This document shows positions 17,930-28,059 of a DNA stretch of 64,000 nucleotides, piece after piece. The first letter of the stretch is position 1. Each line of letters opens with the position of its first letter. The position numbers and the translations under genes were made by a program. A model generated the notes under the pieces. That model was not told where the DNA came from. It searched no databases and saw only the letters and a list, made by a program, of their open reading frames with translations. Origin of the DNA: Lederbergia galactosidilytica (lineage in GTDB: Bacteria; Bacillota; Bacilli; Bacillales; Bacillaceae_C); contig NZ_JAGGKH010000005.1 of the NCBI RefSeq assembly GCF_017873565.1, positions 62,001 to 126,000 on the forward strand. Direction: 5' to 3'.

Positions 17930-18962
17930 TTCATCTGTTTTAAGAGGTAAACAATCAAGCTTGCATATGCCCAAGCATTTCGCAACCATACTGGTGATTA
18001 GTTTTGTTCTCCTTGTTGTATGCGTGTTTGCTTCCTTAGTACTCGGTTCTCGAATGGTGGGCTTTGATGGTGTAATGGATGGTTTATTTCATCAAGATAT
18101 AGATTCGTACGAAGCAAATGTAGTTCGGAAGAGAATTTCTCGGACAATTTTTAGTTTGTTTTGTGGAGCAGCACTTGGAGTTTCAGGAGCGTTAATGCAA
18201 GCTGTTACCCGCAACCCAATCGCAGACCCAAGTATATTAGGAGTTAATACAGGCGCATCATTATTTGTTGTTTGTGGAATGGCATTTTTGCACATAAGTA
18301 ATGCAAATCAATATATATGGCTAGCTTTAGTCGGTGCTGCAATTACTGCAGCCCTCGTATTTGGAATTGGCTCGATGGGGCGTAGCGGCGCTACACCCAT
18401 TAAGCTTGTTCTAGCGGGGGCCGCTACAAGTGCAGCTCTTTCTTCATTAGTTGTAGCTATCATGATTCCACGTTCCCATGTTATGGACCAATTTAGATTC
18501 TGGCAAGTAGGTAGTGTTGGTTCGGGAACCTGGGATGGGATTTTTACTTTCTCTCCTTTTCTAATTGCCGGAATTATGATTGCTCTTCTCTCCGCTCCAG
18601 CACTAAATGCACTGGCATTGGGAGACGACGTTGCGACTGGACTAGGTGTGCGCACGGGAATAATTAGGCTCATTGCCGCTCTTGGCGCTGTTCTTTTATG
18701 TGGGGCAGCAACAGCATTAGCGGGGCCAATTGGTTTTGTCGGGCTATTATCGACTCATGTCATGCGTCTTCTTCTTGGTCCTGACTTGCGTTTTGTCATA
18801 CCGATGTCAGCTATTTCAGGTGCAATCATACTGACTATTTCAGATATAGGCGGAAGGCTCATTGGTAGCCCTGGAGAGCTTGAAGTTGGGGTAGTTACGG
18901 CCTTTGTCGGGGCCCCATTACTAATAATATTAGCTATGAGATCGAAAGTGAGTTCATTATGA
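17922..18962 (+). CDS. Iron-siderophore ABC transporter permease (FecCD family), first
   Basis: It encodes 346 residues with about nine to ten membrane helices. Family motifs include RISRTIFSLFCGAALGVSGA, TRNPIADPSILGVNTGAS and GPIGFVGLLSTHVMRLLLGP near the C-terminus, which contacts the ATPase. The ATG overlaps the binding-protein stop by 8 bases, so translation is coupled. It pairs with the next FecCD protein to form a heterodimeric channel. Its stop overlaps the next start as ATGA. Confidence 0.93.
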   Translation: MNSSSVLRGKQSSLHMPKHFATILVISFVLLVVCVFASLVLGSRMVGFDGVMDGLFHQDIDSYEANVVRKRISRTIFSLFCGAALGVSGALMQAVTRNPIADPSILGVNTGASLFVVCGMAFLHISNANQYIWLALVGAAITAALVFGIGSMGRSGATPIKLVLAGAATSAALSSLVVAIMIPRSHVMDQFRFWQVGSVGSGTWDGIFTFSPFLIAGIMIALLSAPALNALALGDDVATGLGVRTGIIRLIAALGAVLLCGAATALAGPIGFVGLLSTHVMRLLLGPDLRFVIPMSAISGAIILTISDIGGRLIGSPGELEVGVVTAFVGAPLLIILAMRSKVSSL

Positions 18963-19990
18963 AAAACGAATCTGTTGGGTTTATTATGGCAGGCAGACGC
19001 CAAAGACACCGTCGGTGGATAATTGTGACTAGTTTCCTTGCAGTACTTTCATGTGTTTTGTGTTGTGCTATGCTTTTATTGGGGAACACCATCTACTCGG
19101 TTAATGATGTAATCCGCGCACTTTCTGGGGAGCAAATCCAAGGTGTGTCTTTTGCAGTTAATACGATACGTCTGCCGAGAATGTTGGCAGGCATATTTGC
19201 CGGATTTGCTTTTGGGATTGCCGGAGACATTTTCCAGACTATGCTGCGTAATCCGTTAGCAAATCCAAATGTCATCGGGATTACTACCGGTTCGAGCGCT
19301 GCAGCTGTTTTTTGCATTGTCATACTTCATGCAAGTGGAGCTGCTGTTTCCATTGCCTCGGTGATTGCAGGTCTGGCTACAGTCACATTAATTTATATTT
19401 TATCCAGGGGAAAGACCTTTTCAATCGGGCGATTAATCCTTATTGGAATCGGTATACAGGCGATGCTTAACGCCGTAGTATCCTATCTTTTACTCGTTGG
19501 CGCAGAACAGGACATTCCGGCCGCGCTTAGATGGCTTAGCGGCAGCCTTAATGGCTCTCAAATGCATGAGCTTCCAGCACTTATAATATCAGTTATGATC
19601 CTTGCACCTTTAGTTATACTACTAGGAAAGCACCTAAGTATATTAGAATTGGGAGAACAATCCGCCACTTCTCTTGGTGCGAATACAGACAGGACCAGAA
19701 TTCTACTTATTTTAAGTTCTGTTTGCATGATTTCCCTTGCTACTTCCACTACGGGGCCTATCGCTTTCGTCTCTTTTCTTGCGGGGCCAATTGCAAAAAG
19801 GTTAGTTGGAACTAGCTTCTCAAATGTTATCCCAGCGGGCCTTGTCGGCGCTAATTTAGTTTTGGCAGCTGATTTAATCGGGCAATTTGCCTTCACGGTT
19901 AGATTCCCTGTGGGCATTATAACAGGAATAATCGGCGCACCATATCTGATTTACCTGCTGATCCGGATGAATCAAAAGGGGGAATTATAA
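18959..19990 (+). CDS. Iron-siderophore ABC transporter permease (FecCD family), second
   Basis: This 343-residue partner permease has the same fold. It carries NTIRLPRMLAGIFAGFAFG, LRNPLANPNVIGITTGSSA and GPIAFVSFLAGPIAKRLVG. Its start overlaps the previous stop by four bases (ATGA) and its stop overlaps the ATPase start as TAATG. The tight overlaps indicate one transcript and fixed subunit ratio. Position 2 of the pair corresponds to FecD/FhuG-type subunits. Confidence 0.93.
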   Translation: MKNESVGFIMAGRRQRHRRWIIVTSFLAVLSCVLCCAMLLLGNTIYSVNDVIRALSGEQIQGVSFAVNTIRLPRMLAGIFAGFAFGIAGDIFQTMLRNPLANPNVIGITTGSSAAAVFCIVILHASGAAVSIASVIAGLATVTLIYILSRGKTFSIGRLILIGIGIQAMLNAVVSYLLLVGAEQDIPAALRWLSGSLNGSQMHELPALIISVMILAPLVILLGKHLSILELGEQSATSLGANTDRTRILLILSSVCMISLATSTTGPIAFVSFLAGPIAKRLVGTSFSNVIPAGLVGANLVLAADLIGQFAFTVRFPVGIITGIIGAPYLIYLLIRMNQKGEL

Positions 19991-20802
19991 TGACAGCAAC
20001 ACATAACTTTCAAGCAGAACAAATAGTAGCAGGTTATGATAATAAAACAGTTATCCACGGGGTAAGTCTTGAGATTCCAAGTAATAAAATAAGTGTTATT
20101 ATTGGAGCGAATGCTTGTGGAAAATCTACGCTTCTGAAAACACTAGCAAGACTAATAAAGCCTACGTCAGGAAAAATCACGCTTGATGGAAAGCCAATTG
20201 CTAAGATCCCACCGAAACAATTGGCTCGAGTTCTAGGGCTACTACCGCAATCCCCGATCGTTCCAGAGGGAATATCTGTTGCGGATTTGGTTGGACGGGG
20301 AAGATTTCCCCACCAATCCTTGCTTAGCGGATGGACTAAAAAGGATTATGAGGCGGTAGCCGAAGCGATGAGAATTATGAATATAATGGAACTTGCCAAT
20401 CATAATATTGATGAACTTTCCGGTGGACAAAGACAGCGAGTCTGGATTGCGATGGCCCTAGCGCAACAAACAGACATTTTATTTCTCGACGAACCGACAA
20501 CCTTTTTAGATATTACCTATCAAGTTGAAATTCTCGATCTACTAACAGATCTTAATCGAAAACACGGCACGACCATTGTAATGGTTCTTCATGATATTAA
20601 TTTATCTGCGCGTTATGCAGACAATATCTTTGCCCTCCATAAAGGGGAGCTAATCGCTGAGGGTGAGCCATCGAAGGTGATTACAAGCACATTGGTTAAA
20701 GATATTTTCGGACTCGACTGTATTGTGGTCAAAGACCCAATTTCAGGCTCTCCCTCTGTAGTACCGATAGGACGCCATCATGTTCAACATGAAAAATTTT
20801 GA
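19990..20802 (+). CDS. Iron-siderophore ABC transporter ATPase
   Basis: This 270-residue ATPase powers the FecCD permeases. Walker A is GANACGKST (Ala where most have Gly), the Q-loop LPQSP follows, then the signature LSGGQRQRVWIAMALAQ, Walker B ILFLDEPTTFLD and the H-loop VLHDINL. FecE/FhuC-type length. A hairpin follows the stop. Iron control would come from Fur box 2, far upstream. Confidence 0.93.
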   Translation: MTATHNFQAEQIVAGYDNKTVIHGVSLEIPSNKISVIIGANACGKSTLLKTLARLIKPTSGKITLDGKPIAKIPPKQLARVLGLLPQSPIVPEGISVADLVGRGRFPHQSLLSGWTKKDYEAVAEAMRIMNIMELANHNIDELSGGQRQRVWIAMALAQQTDILFLDEPTTFLDITYQVEILDLLTDLNRKHGTTIVMVLHDINLSARYADNIFALHKGELIAEGEPSKVITSTLVKDIFGLDCIVVKDPISGSPSVVPIGRHHVQHEKF

Positions 20803-20803
20803 T

Positions 20804-20851
20804 CCTCCGGAGCCTTTCATTTAATTTTCTAGTATAGGAAAGGTTCCGAGG
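20804..20851 (+). terminator. Hairpin at end of iron operon
   Basis: CCTC-C-GGA-G-CCTTTC pairs with GAAAGG-T-TCC-G-AGG around an AT-rich loop. There is no T tract, so it is either a weak terminator or an mRNA-stabilising stem. Confidence 0.5.
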
Positions 20852-21309
20852 TAGATAGATTATAAGAAGAGTTATATCAATGTTTTGTAAAAAAGATATT
20901 GCTCTCAAATAGGCATCTTTATCTGTCTATACAAGCAATTAATTGATCACAAGAGAAAATAATCCACCAAAGGTTAAACGAAATCTTAAGTTATTTCCTA
21001 TGACAAGCCGATGTAAAGTTACAGTATTACCATGGGGTGAATTATTTTTTTATATGCTATGCATCTTAATCAGACTGATCTCTTCTAATCCTTCAAACTC
21101 TACATATAATTATCCCGCGTAAATCTTCATTTCATTACCCCTATTATACTGATTGTGAAACTTTTTAATCTATGATAGAATGTTAACTTATTAAATTCGT
21201 TTAATAAGTGTTATTACTAAATATGTTTCAGAAGACTTTTAGTGTTTAGCGTAGGCATTCAGCATCCTATATTCTTCTCCAAAATAGGATTGACAGCCTT
21301 TACACAAGC

Positions 21310-21322
21310 GACAATTATTGTC
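21310..21322. promoter_or_regulatory. 13-base palindrome upstream of MFS gene
   Basis: GACAATTATTGTC is a perfect palindrome 75 bases before the MFS start and could be an operator. Otherwise the 546-base gap 20852-21397 shows no gene, RNA or repeat that I can support. Confidence 0.35.
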
Positions 21323-21397
21323 TGAAGCTCTTTTAACTTAGTTAGAAGTTAGAATATATTAGCAGCTTAGAAGCTTAAACAATTTAGGAGAATATAT

Positions 21398-22604
21398 ATG
21401 AATCACTCATTAAGCAGACGTCAAATACAATTATGGCGTATTGCTACTTATTTTATTTTTGCGCTTCCCGGGTTTGCTGTAGCAACATGGGTATCACGTA
21501 CACCGAATATTAGGGATGCTCTCGGAGCTACGACAGCAGAAATGGGTTGGATTATTTTTGGACTGGCAGTAGGCTCAATATTCGGCCTCTCAAGTGCCAG
21601 CCATTTTATTGCTCATAAAGGTGGACGCTATGTTATTTTAACGGGTTTAGTGATTAGTTCGATCGGACTTATCGTTATCGGAATAGGAAGTTTCTGGATC
21701 ACTTTTAGCATCGTGGTATTTTTAGGATTAGCAATCTTTGGCTTTGGAAATGGAATATGTAATGTGGCAATGAACTTGGAGGGAACAGCCGTTGAGAAAG
21801 CCGTCGGAAAATCGCTTTTAACTGGTTTCCATGCTGCATTCAGTTTAGGGACACTACTGGGTGCAATGTTAGGTGCAGCTGCAATCAAGTTCGGTATAAT
21901 AGTTCCAATCCATTTGATGTTCGTCATGATGCTAATCTTAGTGTCTGTTACATATTTTTATCGGCTTATTCCTGAAGGTACAGGAAAGGAAATTGGAGAT
22001 GATCCAGTTAATCCACCAATGAGTACGCAGGAACGCATGGCGATATGGAGGGAAAGGCGTACAATTTTGATCGGAATCGTGGTACTTGGAATGGCATTTT
22101 GTGGAAGGTTCGGCAAATGATTGGTTGCCCCTTATTATGGTGGATGGATATAATGTTACACCAGCTATGGGATCATTTGCTTTTGGCTTATTTGTTGCAG
22201 CTATGACTCTAGGTCGGATAGTTGGCGATAAATTACTTGACCGGTTTGGTAGAGTGACCGTTCTGCGCACGTCTGCACTATTCGCATTCGGTGGCTTATT
22301 GTTCGTTATATTGGGGCATAGTTATGTTTTTGCCATTGTTGGAATTGTGTTTTGGGGACTTGGGGCTGCATTCGGTTTTCCCGTAGGCTTGTCTGCTGCT
22401 GGGGATGATCCACGCGGGGTCGCGGCCAGAGTGGGAGCTGTATCGACAGCAGGTTACTTTGCCTTTCTCGTTGGTCCGCCTATTTTAGGGATTATTGGTG
22501 AATATATCGGTCTACTCCGTGCTTTGTTTGTCGTGTTAATTGCTGTCGCGGTTGCTGGTTTGCTTTCTCATGCAGCAAAGCCTCTTGGAAAAAGTCATCA
22601 ATGA
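21398..22604 (+). pseudogene. MFS transporter, frameshifted
   Basis: Both frames together make a 12-helix major facilitator of about 400 residues. The first half has ALPGFAVATWVSRTPNIRDAL and ends in GMAF. The second half resumes EGSANDWLPL and ends after helix 12. The break is at TTTT (22097-22100): one T fewer gives GMAF-V-EGSANDW without gap. The EGSANDWLPL segment is typical of FucP-like or YbjJ-like MFS proteins. A ROK-family regulator follows 84 bases downstream, suggesting a sugar or sugar-derivative substrate. It is a recent loss or a homopolymer sequencing error; the two halves are otherwise well preserved. Confidence 0.85.
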
Positions 22605-22688
22605 GGAACAGTTAATGAGATAAATAGAAACGAAGGGCCAATTTTTAGCTTGTTTAAATTACTGCATATTTAATAAGGAGGAATCCCA

Positions 22689-23714
22689 ATGAATCTAAAT
22701 CCAAAGCCCATGAGGGTGACTATTATTCATGCTATTCGTAAGACTCTTTTAGAACTTGGAAGTGCTACAAAAGTTGAACTTAGCGAAAAATTAGGATTTA
22801 GTTTCCCAACAATTAGTAAATTATTAGCTGAAATGGAAGAAAAGAATGAACTTTCTTTAGTAGGGCTTGATGATTCGAGTGGTGGAAGGAGGGCAAAAAG
22901 ATATGCATACAATTCGGAGTATATGTTAGGATTGGCCATTTTTCTAGAGAGAACAGAGACTAAGTATATTGTTTTTAACTGTCTGGGGGAAGTAAGGGAT
23001 AGCGGAAAAACTTCAAGTGTATTGGTGGATCTTGAATTGGAAATCCTTGCCAATTATATCCAAGGGATAATAGGTAAACATCCAAGCATTAGTGCTATAG
23101 CTATTGGTGTACCTGGCTCTGTTGATAATGGACACATTTTTTACATACCAGGTTATGAGCAGCTGCAAAATGTTGACCTAAAAGGATATTTGGAAGATCA
23201 ACTTACTATACCGGTTGTAATAGAAAATGATATGAATGCAGCAGTACGAGGATATCATGATCGTCATAGGATTAAGAGCCATAACTCTCTAGTCTACTTA
23301 TATTCCGGTCAAAATGGACCAGGAGCGGGAATCATGATAAATGGTGACATCGTACGGGGGAGTACCCATTTTTCAGGAGAGATTTCATTTATCCCTCAGT
23401 ATGATGATCGAAATTTTGGAGAGGTTCTAAAAAATGGCAGAGGATTTAATAAGAGATTGATCCGTTCTGATGAAGAGATTGATGCCATTAGCAGATTAAT
23501 TGTGTCTTTTACAGCTATCCTGAATCCCCATACCTTTATTTTTTGTAATGATGAGGTTGAAGAGCCAACCCTCAAAAAAATTGCACAGCTTTGTGCAAAA
23601 TATATTCCAAGAGAACATCTCCCAGAGCTTACGACGAGCGATTGGAAACAAGATTATTTATCTGGATTACAAAGTCTGGGGCTTGATCGGATGATGGACG
23701 TAATAACGAAGTAA
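22689..23714 (+). CDS. ROK-family transcriptional regulator
   Basis: It encodes 341 residues. An N-terminal winged helix (about 10-70, ATKVELSEKLGFSFPTISKLL) is followed by a ROK sugar-binding domain with IGVPGSVDNG and VIENDMNAAVRGYHDRH. The usual zinc-binding Cys cluster of ROK proteins is not evident, so it is probably a sensor rather than a kinase. AAGGAGG precedes the ATG. It is co-directional with the MFS gene and probably its repressor. Confidence 0.87.
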   Translation: MNLNPKPMRVTIIHAIRKTLLELGSATKVELSEKLGFSFPTISKLLAEMEEKNELSLVGLDDSSGGRRAKRYAYNSEYMLGLAIFLERTETKYIVFNCLGEVRDSGKTSSVLVDLELEILANYIQGIIGKHPSISAIAIGVPGSVDNGHIFYIPGYEQLQNVDLKGYLEDQLTIPVVIENDMNAAVRGYHDRHRIKSHNSLVYLYSGQNGPGAGIMINGDIVRGSTHFSGEISFIPQYDDRNFGEVLKNGRGFNKRLIRSDEEIDAISRLIVSFTAILNPHTFIFCNDEVEEPTLKKIAQLCAKYIPREHLPELTTSDWKQDYLSGLQSLGLDRMMDVITK

Positions 23715-23821
23715 AAGTCGAGCGGCTAGGACATAATTAAAATGCCAAGTAGCAAAGACGAACGATGCATTACCAGAACGTAGGAAATATATGTAGGCTT
23801 CGGCGGGGATCGGTTAAAGAC

Positions 23822-23838
23822 GGTCACGTCCTGTGACC
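23822..23838. other. Inverted repeat in a GC-richer intergenic block
   Basis: GGTCAC-GTCCT-GTGACC is a perfect 6-bp inverted repeat in the 210-base gap between the ROK gene and the leftward transporter. The surrounding 23740-23900 sequence is GC-richer than its flanks. No gene is visible. Confidence 0.35.
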
Positions 23839-23924
23839 AACCAACTTCCTATTAGCCCTTATTTCCCAACCTCATTTCCGCTTGTAGAGAAGTTAACGGA
23901 AAAATAGTCAAAGCAAATGAAAAA

Positions 23925-23963
23925 AGAGCTTCCCACACCGATAGGACAATCGTGAGAAGCTCT
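23925..23963 (-). terminator. Intrinsic terminator of AI-2E family gene
   Basis: On the minus strand AGAGCTTC and GAAGCTCT form an 8-bp stem followed by TTTTTTC. Confidence 0.85.
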
Positions 23964-23968
23964 ATATC

Positions 23969-24976
23969 TTATTTTACTTTCTTATTTGTTACATCTAACA
24001 CATCCAGAAGGAAAACAAACACTGGAATCCCGATAATCAGTCCCCATACTCCGAAGAAGTTCTGTGAGAAAATTAATACGATAAATGTATAAAATACTGG
24101 TAAATCTGTTTTTGAAGACATGAGCTTGGGATTTAATATGTAAGCTTCGATAGCGTGAATGACCATAATGGCGATAAATAAATATACTACTTTTAGGAAT
24201 CCTCCTATTGTAAAAGCAATGATTGTTAGAGGAACAAGTGAAATGATTACACCTGCGACAGGAATTAAGCCTAAAAAGAAGATCATAATAGCCAAGCCAA
24301 TAATTTGCGGGAATCCAAGGATCATCAATACAATGACAGTTAAGAAAGTATTGATAAGAGCAATGATAAACTGTGCTTCAATTACCTTTCCAAACGTTTG
24401 GGAAAACTTTTTACCAAAGAACTCAATTTCATTATAAAACGGAGCAATTTTGCTATTTTTAAATTTATTTGTAAACTCAATTAGTCGTGGCTTTTCAAGT
24501 AAGAAAAATAAACTTAATAATAACGCGATTAATACTTGAACACTTGTTTTACTAATATCTGAAAACGATTTGAGCAAAAATGAAAAACCATTTTCTATAT
24601 AAGTTGTAATCTGCTCACTAGAGATAATTGATTCAATGAAATTAATGACCATGTTATCATGTGGCTGAATTGAAAAGTTTGTAATTTGCCTGATCAGTTG
24701 ACTAATTTCCATAGAGATTATTGGCAAATACTTTACAATTCCAACTGTTAGCATTCCAACGATAATGGTATATAACAATAACACAAGTAGAGTGCGATTT
24801 AATTTTACACGAGCAATTGTAAATTCAACAAGGCCATTCATTAAGAATGAAAAAATAAAAGTGAGTAGAATAAGATTCATCATACTTCTAACACTAAAGA
24901 GAATAAGTACGATTAAAGCAAAAATAATAAACCTTTTTACGCCCTTCTTTTGGAAAAAACTCGTCATCGCTTCCAT
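23969..24976 (-). CDS. AI-2E family (PerM-like) transporter
   Basis: This 335-residue membrane protein has about eight helices in the family pattern: two or three N-terminal helices, a polar central segment (about 75-150), and a C-terminal block with ILGFPQIIGLAIMIFFLGLIP. AI-2E proteins include the AI-2 exporter TqsA, but most Bacillus members are of unknown substrate or are Na+/H+ antiporters. AAGGGG lies 10 bases before the ATG. It stands alone with its own terminator. The function beyond membrane export is not supported. Confidence 0.85.
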   Translation of the reverse strand: MEAMTSFFQKKGVKRFIIFALIVLILFSVRSMMNLILLTFIFSFLMNGLVEFTIARVKLNRTLLVLLLYTIIVGMLTVGIVKYLPIISMEISQLIRQITNFSIQPHDNMVINFIESIISSEQITTYIENGFSFLLKSFSDISKTSVQVLIALLLSLFFLLEKPRLIEFTNKFKNSKIAPFYNEIEFFGKKFSQTFGKVIEAQFIIALINTFLTVIVLMILGFPQIIGLAIMIFFLGLIPVAGVIISLVPLTIIAFTIGGFLKVVYLFIAIMVIHAIEAYILNPKLMSSKTDLPVFYTFIVLIFSQNFFGVWGLIIGIPVFVFLLDVLDVTNKKVK

Positions 24977-25420
24977 ATTAAATGCTTCCCCTTATAACCT
25001 AATTTTAAAAAATTATCTCTATATTAAGTATCTACTTATGAGGCGAAAAATACAAGTATGATCATAGTCTAAAATAAAATAAATGATCATTTGCTCCTCC
25101 TCTATATAAGATCGGATCATATACTGCTGTTTTTAGGTAGAGTCTTAGTTGAACTAGGAATCGATTCTATGAGCAGTCTTAAATTCTACACAAAAGGATA
25201 CTTCCCTTCTAATTCTTGCGCTATTGTCGCTAAACTTAGTATATCAATGATTTAAGACTTAAAATGTTAAAGATGCACATCTGTTTTTCCCAGCTGAGAA
25301 TCTATGTGATGTATATTTTACAAACGACAATTATTTCGTCTTTAGGATGAATTGCTTGAAGTGAAAAGAAAATATCGATATGGTTAGCATACTAACTATT
25401 TTCCGGAAGAAGGTGAACGA
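24977..25420. other. Intergenic gap, 444 bases
   Basis: This AT-rich stretch between divergent genes should contain both promoters. I see no gene, known RNA, strong palindrome or repeat. Confidence 0.5.
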
Positions 25421-25837
25421 TTGATAGAGGAAGAAATTAGGGAAATACTAGATGAAATTTCGAACAAAAAACGTCGGGGGTATTCGGAGAAGCTTCGTCA
25501 ATTAAATCTTCATATAGGGCAAGACCAACTATTATGTCGATTGTGGAAAGAGGATGGCATTACACAGAGCCAGTTAAGTGAACGTCTGAATTGTGAACCG
25601 CCGACTGTAGCAAACATGGTTAAAGCGTTAGAAAATTACGGTTTAATCTACCGCCAACGGGACCCTTTAGATGGCAGAGTTAACAGAGTTTATTTAACAC
25701 CTAAGGGACAAGGTTTAAAGGAGCCGATCGAAGAGGTTTGGAGAAAGCAACAGGATAAATTACTGGATGGAATGTCATCCGATGAACTTTTATTATTAAA
25801 AGCACTTTTGGAAAAAATGGCTAGAAATTTATCGTAA
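25421..25837 (+). CDS. MarR-family transcriptional regulator
   Basis: This 138-residue winged-helix dimeric repressor has LWKEDGITQSQLSERLNCEP (helix-turn-helix), NMVKALENYGLIYRQRDPLDGR (wing, with the DxR motif) and a C-terminal dimerisation helix. The start is TTG at 25421 behind GAAGAAGGTGA. The next gene, a YhfK-like oxidoreductase 91 bases downstream, is the probable target. Redox or phenolic ligands are typical of the family. Confidence 0.88.
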   Translation: MIEEEIREILDEISNKKRRGYSEKLRQLNLHIGQDQLLCRLWKEDGITQSQLSERLNCEPPTVANMVKALENYGLIYRQRDPLDGRVNRVYLTPKGQGLKEPIEEVWRKQQDKLLDGMSSDELLLLKALLEKMARNLS

Positions 25838-25928
25838 ATTTATTGCTTAGTATCCTTAGCGATTTTTGAACCATAAGCGTATGAATAGCTGAAGTAAACT
25901 ATTTAACAATGAAGGGACTTGATGATTT

Positions 25929-26570
25929 ATGAAAGTATTTGTAGTTGGGGCAAACGGACAGATTGGACAGCATCTTGTCAATTTATTAAAAGATAGTAAA
26001 GAACATACAGTAAGAGCGATGGTTAGGAAGAGTGAACAAGCTGAGGCTTTTGAAGAATTAGGTGTGGAAACGAGACTAGCAGACTTGGAAGGCAGTGTGG
26101 ATGAGATTGCAGAAGCAGCTAAAGGGTGTGACGCTGTCGTCTTCACTGCCGGGTCTGGGGGACATACAGGTGCTGATAAAACCCTACTTATCGACTTAGA
26201 TGGAGCGGCTAAAACAATCGAGGCAGCACAGAAAACAGGCATCAAACGCTTTATTATGGTTAGTGCGATACATGCCCATAGGAGAGAAAAGTGGAGTCGC
26301 ATTAAACCTTATATGGTGGCCAAACATCATGCGGACAAAATCCTTGAGCAGAGTGGTTTAACTTATACAATCATCCGTCCTGGTGGATTATTAAATGAGC
26401 CTGGTACTGGAAAGATCTCTATTGCGGAAAGTTTAGAATCTGGTTCGATTCCAAGGGAAGATGTAGCACGAACAATTATGACTGCTTTACCGATGAAGCG
26501 AACGTTTAACCGCTCATTTGATCTAGTATCAGGTGAAGATTTGATCCTAGAAGCACTGAATAAATTTTAA
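25929..26570 (+). CDS. NAD(P)-binding atypical SDR (YhfK-like)
   Basis: This 213-residue protein begins with a Rossmann fold, GANGQIGQHL (8-17), and has VSAIHAHRREKW and IIRPGGLLNEPGTG. Length equals B. subtilis YhfK (214). The family belongs to NmrA-like atypical SDRs that lack a clear catalytic triad and may act as NADPH-dependent reductases or redox sensors. AATGAAGGGACTTG precedes the ATG. It follows the MarR gene and is probably controlled by it. Confidence 0.87.
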   Translation: MKVFVVGANGQIGQHLVNLLKDSKEHTVRAMVRKSEQAEAFEELGVETRLADLEGSVDEIAEAAKGCDAVVFTAGSGGHTGADKTLLIDLDGAAKTIEAAQKTGIKRFIMVSAIHAHRREKWSRIKPYMVAKHHADKILEQSGLTYTIIRPGGLLNEPGTGKISIAESLESGSIPREDVARTIMTALPMKRTFNRSFDLVSGEDLILEALNKF

Positions 26571-26620
26571 ATGGGTATTCGGATTATCCTGTTTGAAAAT
26601 ATGAAGCGATAAGCCATCCT

Positions 26621-26723
26621 AGCAAATGGAATAGGCGAGACTCCTGCGAGAGGTAGGAGATCAGCAAGGCCCTGGAAGGCGAAGCATGAGGAGATTTGAC
26701 ACTTACCCGCGCATCCATTTGCT
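26621..26723 (+). repeat. Bacillaceae-type interspersed repeat, 103 bp
   Basis: The block is bounded by AGCAAATGGA and TCCATTTGCT, a perfect 10-bp inverted repeat. It contains GAGACTCCTGCGAG, GGAAGGCGAAGCATGAGGAG and CCCGCG, the same motif order as the repeat at 16602-16731 in the opposite orientation. No coding content. I recognise the family from other Bacillaceae genomes; its mobility or RNA role is unknown to me. Confidence 0.7.
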
Positions 26724-26825
26724 GTATTCAAAACACTTATCCATCATTATTTTCTGATTCCCCTTTTAATTAAAATGAAATTTAGAGTTTCCGATAGAAT
26801 ATGCCGATTGGAAGGATGTTCATTA

Positions 26826-27818
26826 ATGAAATTAAGTATTTTAGATCAAGCTCCGATTACAAAGGGAAATAAGGCGACAGATGCGTTGAAGAAGGCGGAG
26901 GAATTGGCCATTTTAGGTGATGAATTGGGCTATCATCGAATGTGGATGGCAGAACATCATGGAACAAATGATTATGCAAGCTCAGCTCCTGAGGTAACGG
27001 CAGCACACTTGGCTGCTAGAACGGAAAAATTGCGGATTGGAACCGGGGGAGTAATGATGATGCATTACTCACCCTTAAAATTAGCTGAAGTGTTTAAAAC
27101 GTTAAGTGCCTTTTCGCCAGGCAGAATTGATTTTGGCGTTGGTCGAGCTCCTGGAGGAGATCAAAATTCCATTTATGCTTTATCTGAAGGGCGCCAGCCA
27201 ATGTTAAATAATATGTATGATAAATTTGATACAGCGTTGCAGTTGATTAATGATGAAGTACCAGATGATAATTTATATAGCAAAACCATCGCTACGCCAT
27301 CCCAAGTTAAATTGCCAGAAGCGTGGTTGTTAGGTTCTACTGGAAATAGTGCAATTCAAGCAGGGAAAAGGGGAGTTGGTTATTCATTTGCCCAGTTCTT
27401 CAATGGAGAATTGTCCAAACCGATATTAGATGCTTATAAAACGAACTTTCAACCTTCCGCTTTTATGGAGAAACCGGAAATCAACGTTTCCTATATGGTT
27501 ACAACAGCGGAAACAAAAGAAGAGGCTGAATTTGAAGCCAAACCTCAAGATATTTGGCGTTTACTGTTTATGAGAGGAAAAATTACACCCGTTTTGACAC
27601 CGGAAGAAGCTCGCGATTATCCATTGACGGAAATGGATCATATGATCATTCAAGAAAATCGGAAAATCCATTTAGTTGGAGATGTGAAAGAAATTGCGAT
27701 GTCTTTACAGGAAGAACAGGAGCATTATGGATTTGATGAGGCAATGATTGTCAGTATTCCTCATTCACAGGAAAAGCGTCTGAATGTTTATCGTTTATTG
27801 GCAAGAGAATTATTGTAA
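26826..27818 (+). CDS. LLM-class flavin-dependent oxidoreductase
   Basis: This 330-residue bacterial-luciferase-like monooxygenase/reductase folds as a TIM barrel that uses FMN or F420. It has MKLSILDQAPITKG, YHRMWMAEHHGTNDYASSAP and IGTGGVMMMHYSPLKLAE. These match the YceB/YwcH-type group of Bacillus, of unknown substrate. The start at 26826 is used because GGAAGGATG lies upstream; the open frame extends 17 codons further without support. It is a single gene with its own terminator. Confidence 0.9.
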   Translation: MKLSILDQAPITKGNKATDALKKAEELAILGDELGYHRMWMAEHHGTNDYASSAPEVTAAHLAARTEKLRIGTGGVMMMHYSPLKLAEVFKTLSAFSPGRIDFGVGRAPGGDQNSIYALSEGRQPMLNNMYDKFDTALQLINDEVPDDNLYSKTIATPSQVKLPEAWLLGSTGNSAIQAGKRGVGYSFAQFFNGELSKPILDAYKTNFQPSAFMEKPEINVSYMVTTAETKEEAEFEAKPQDIWRLLFMRGKITPVLTPEEARDYPLTEMDHMIIQENRKIHLVGDVKEIAMSLQEEQEHYGFDEAMIVSIPHSQEKRLNVYRLLARELL

Positions 27819-27916
27819 GAGTATTTGCTAAAACGCAATAAAACTTTTTATCTAAGCCTAGACAAACAACTTAAATATTAATGGAAACAGGTTAAATTAC
27901 CGTGAAAGATAGCAAG

Positions 27917-27947
27917 AAACTGACTTCATTAGACAGTCAGTTTTTTG
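27917..27947 (+). terminator. Intrinsic terminator after LLM gene
   Basis: AAACTGACT-TCATTAGAC-AGTCAGTTT forms a 9-bp stem, and the right arm runs into TTTTTTGTTTT. Confidence 0.9.
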
Positions 27948-28059
27948 TTTTCAGCTTTAATACATAATGAGAGAGTACTTGTACTGTACTGGAGTAGTGT
28001 GAAATTAGCCTCAACCCTTTGCTCTTCGCACTTCTGCTTTTAAAAAAATTGTTATAATT

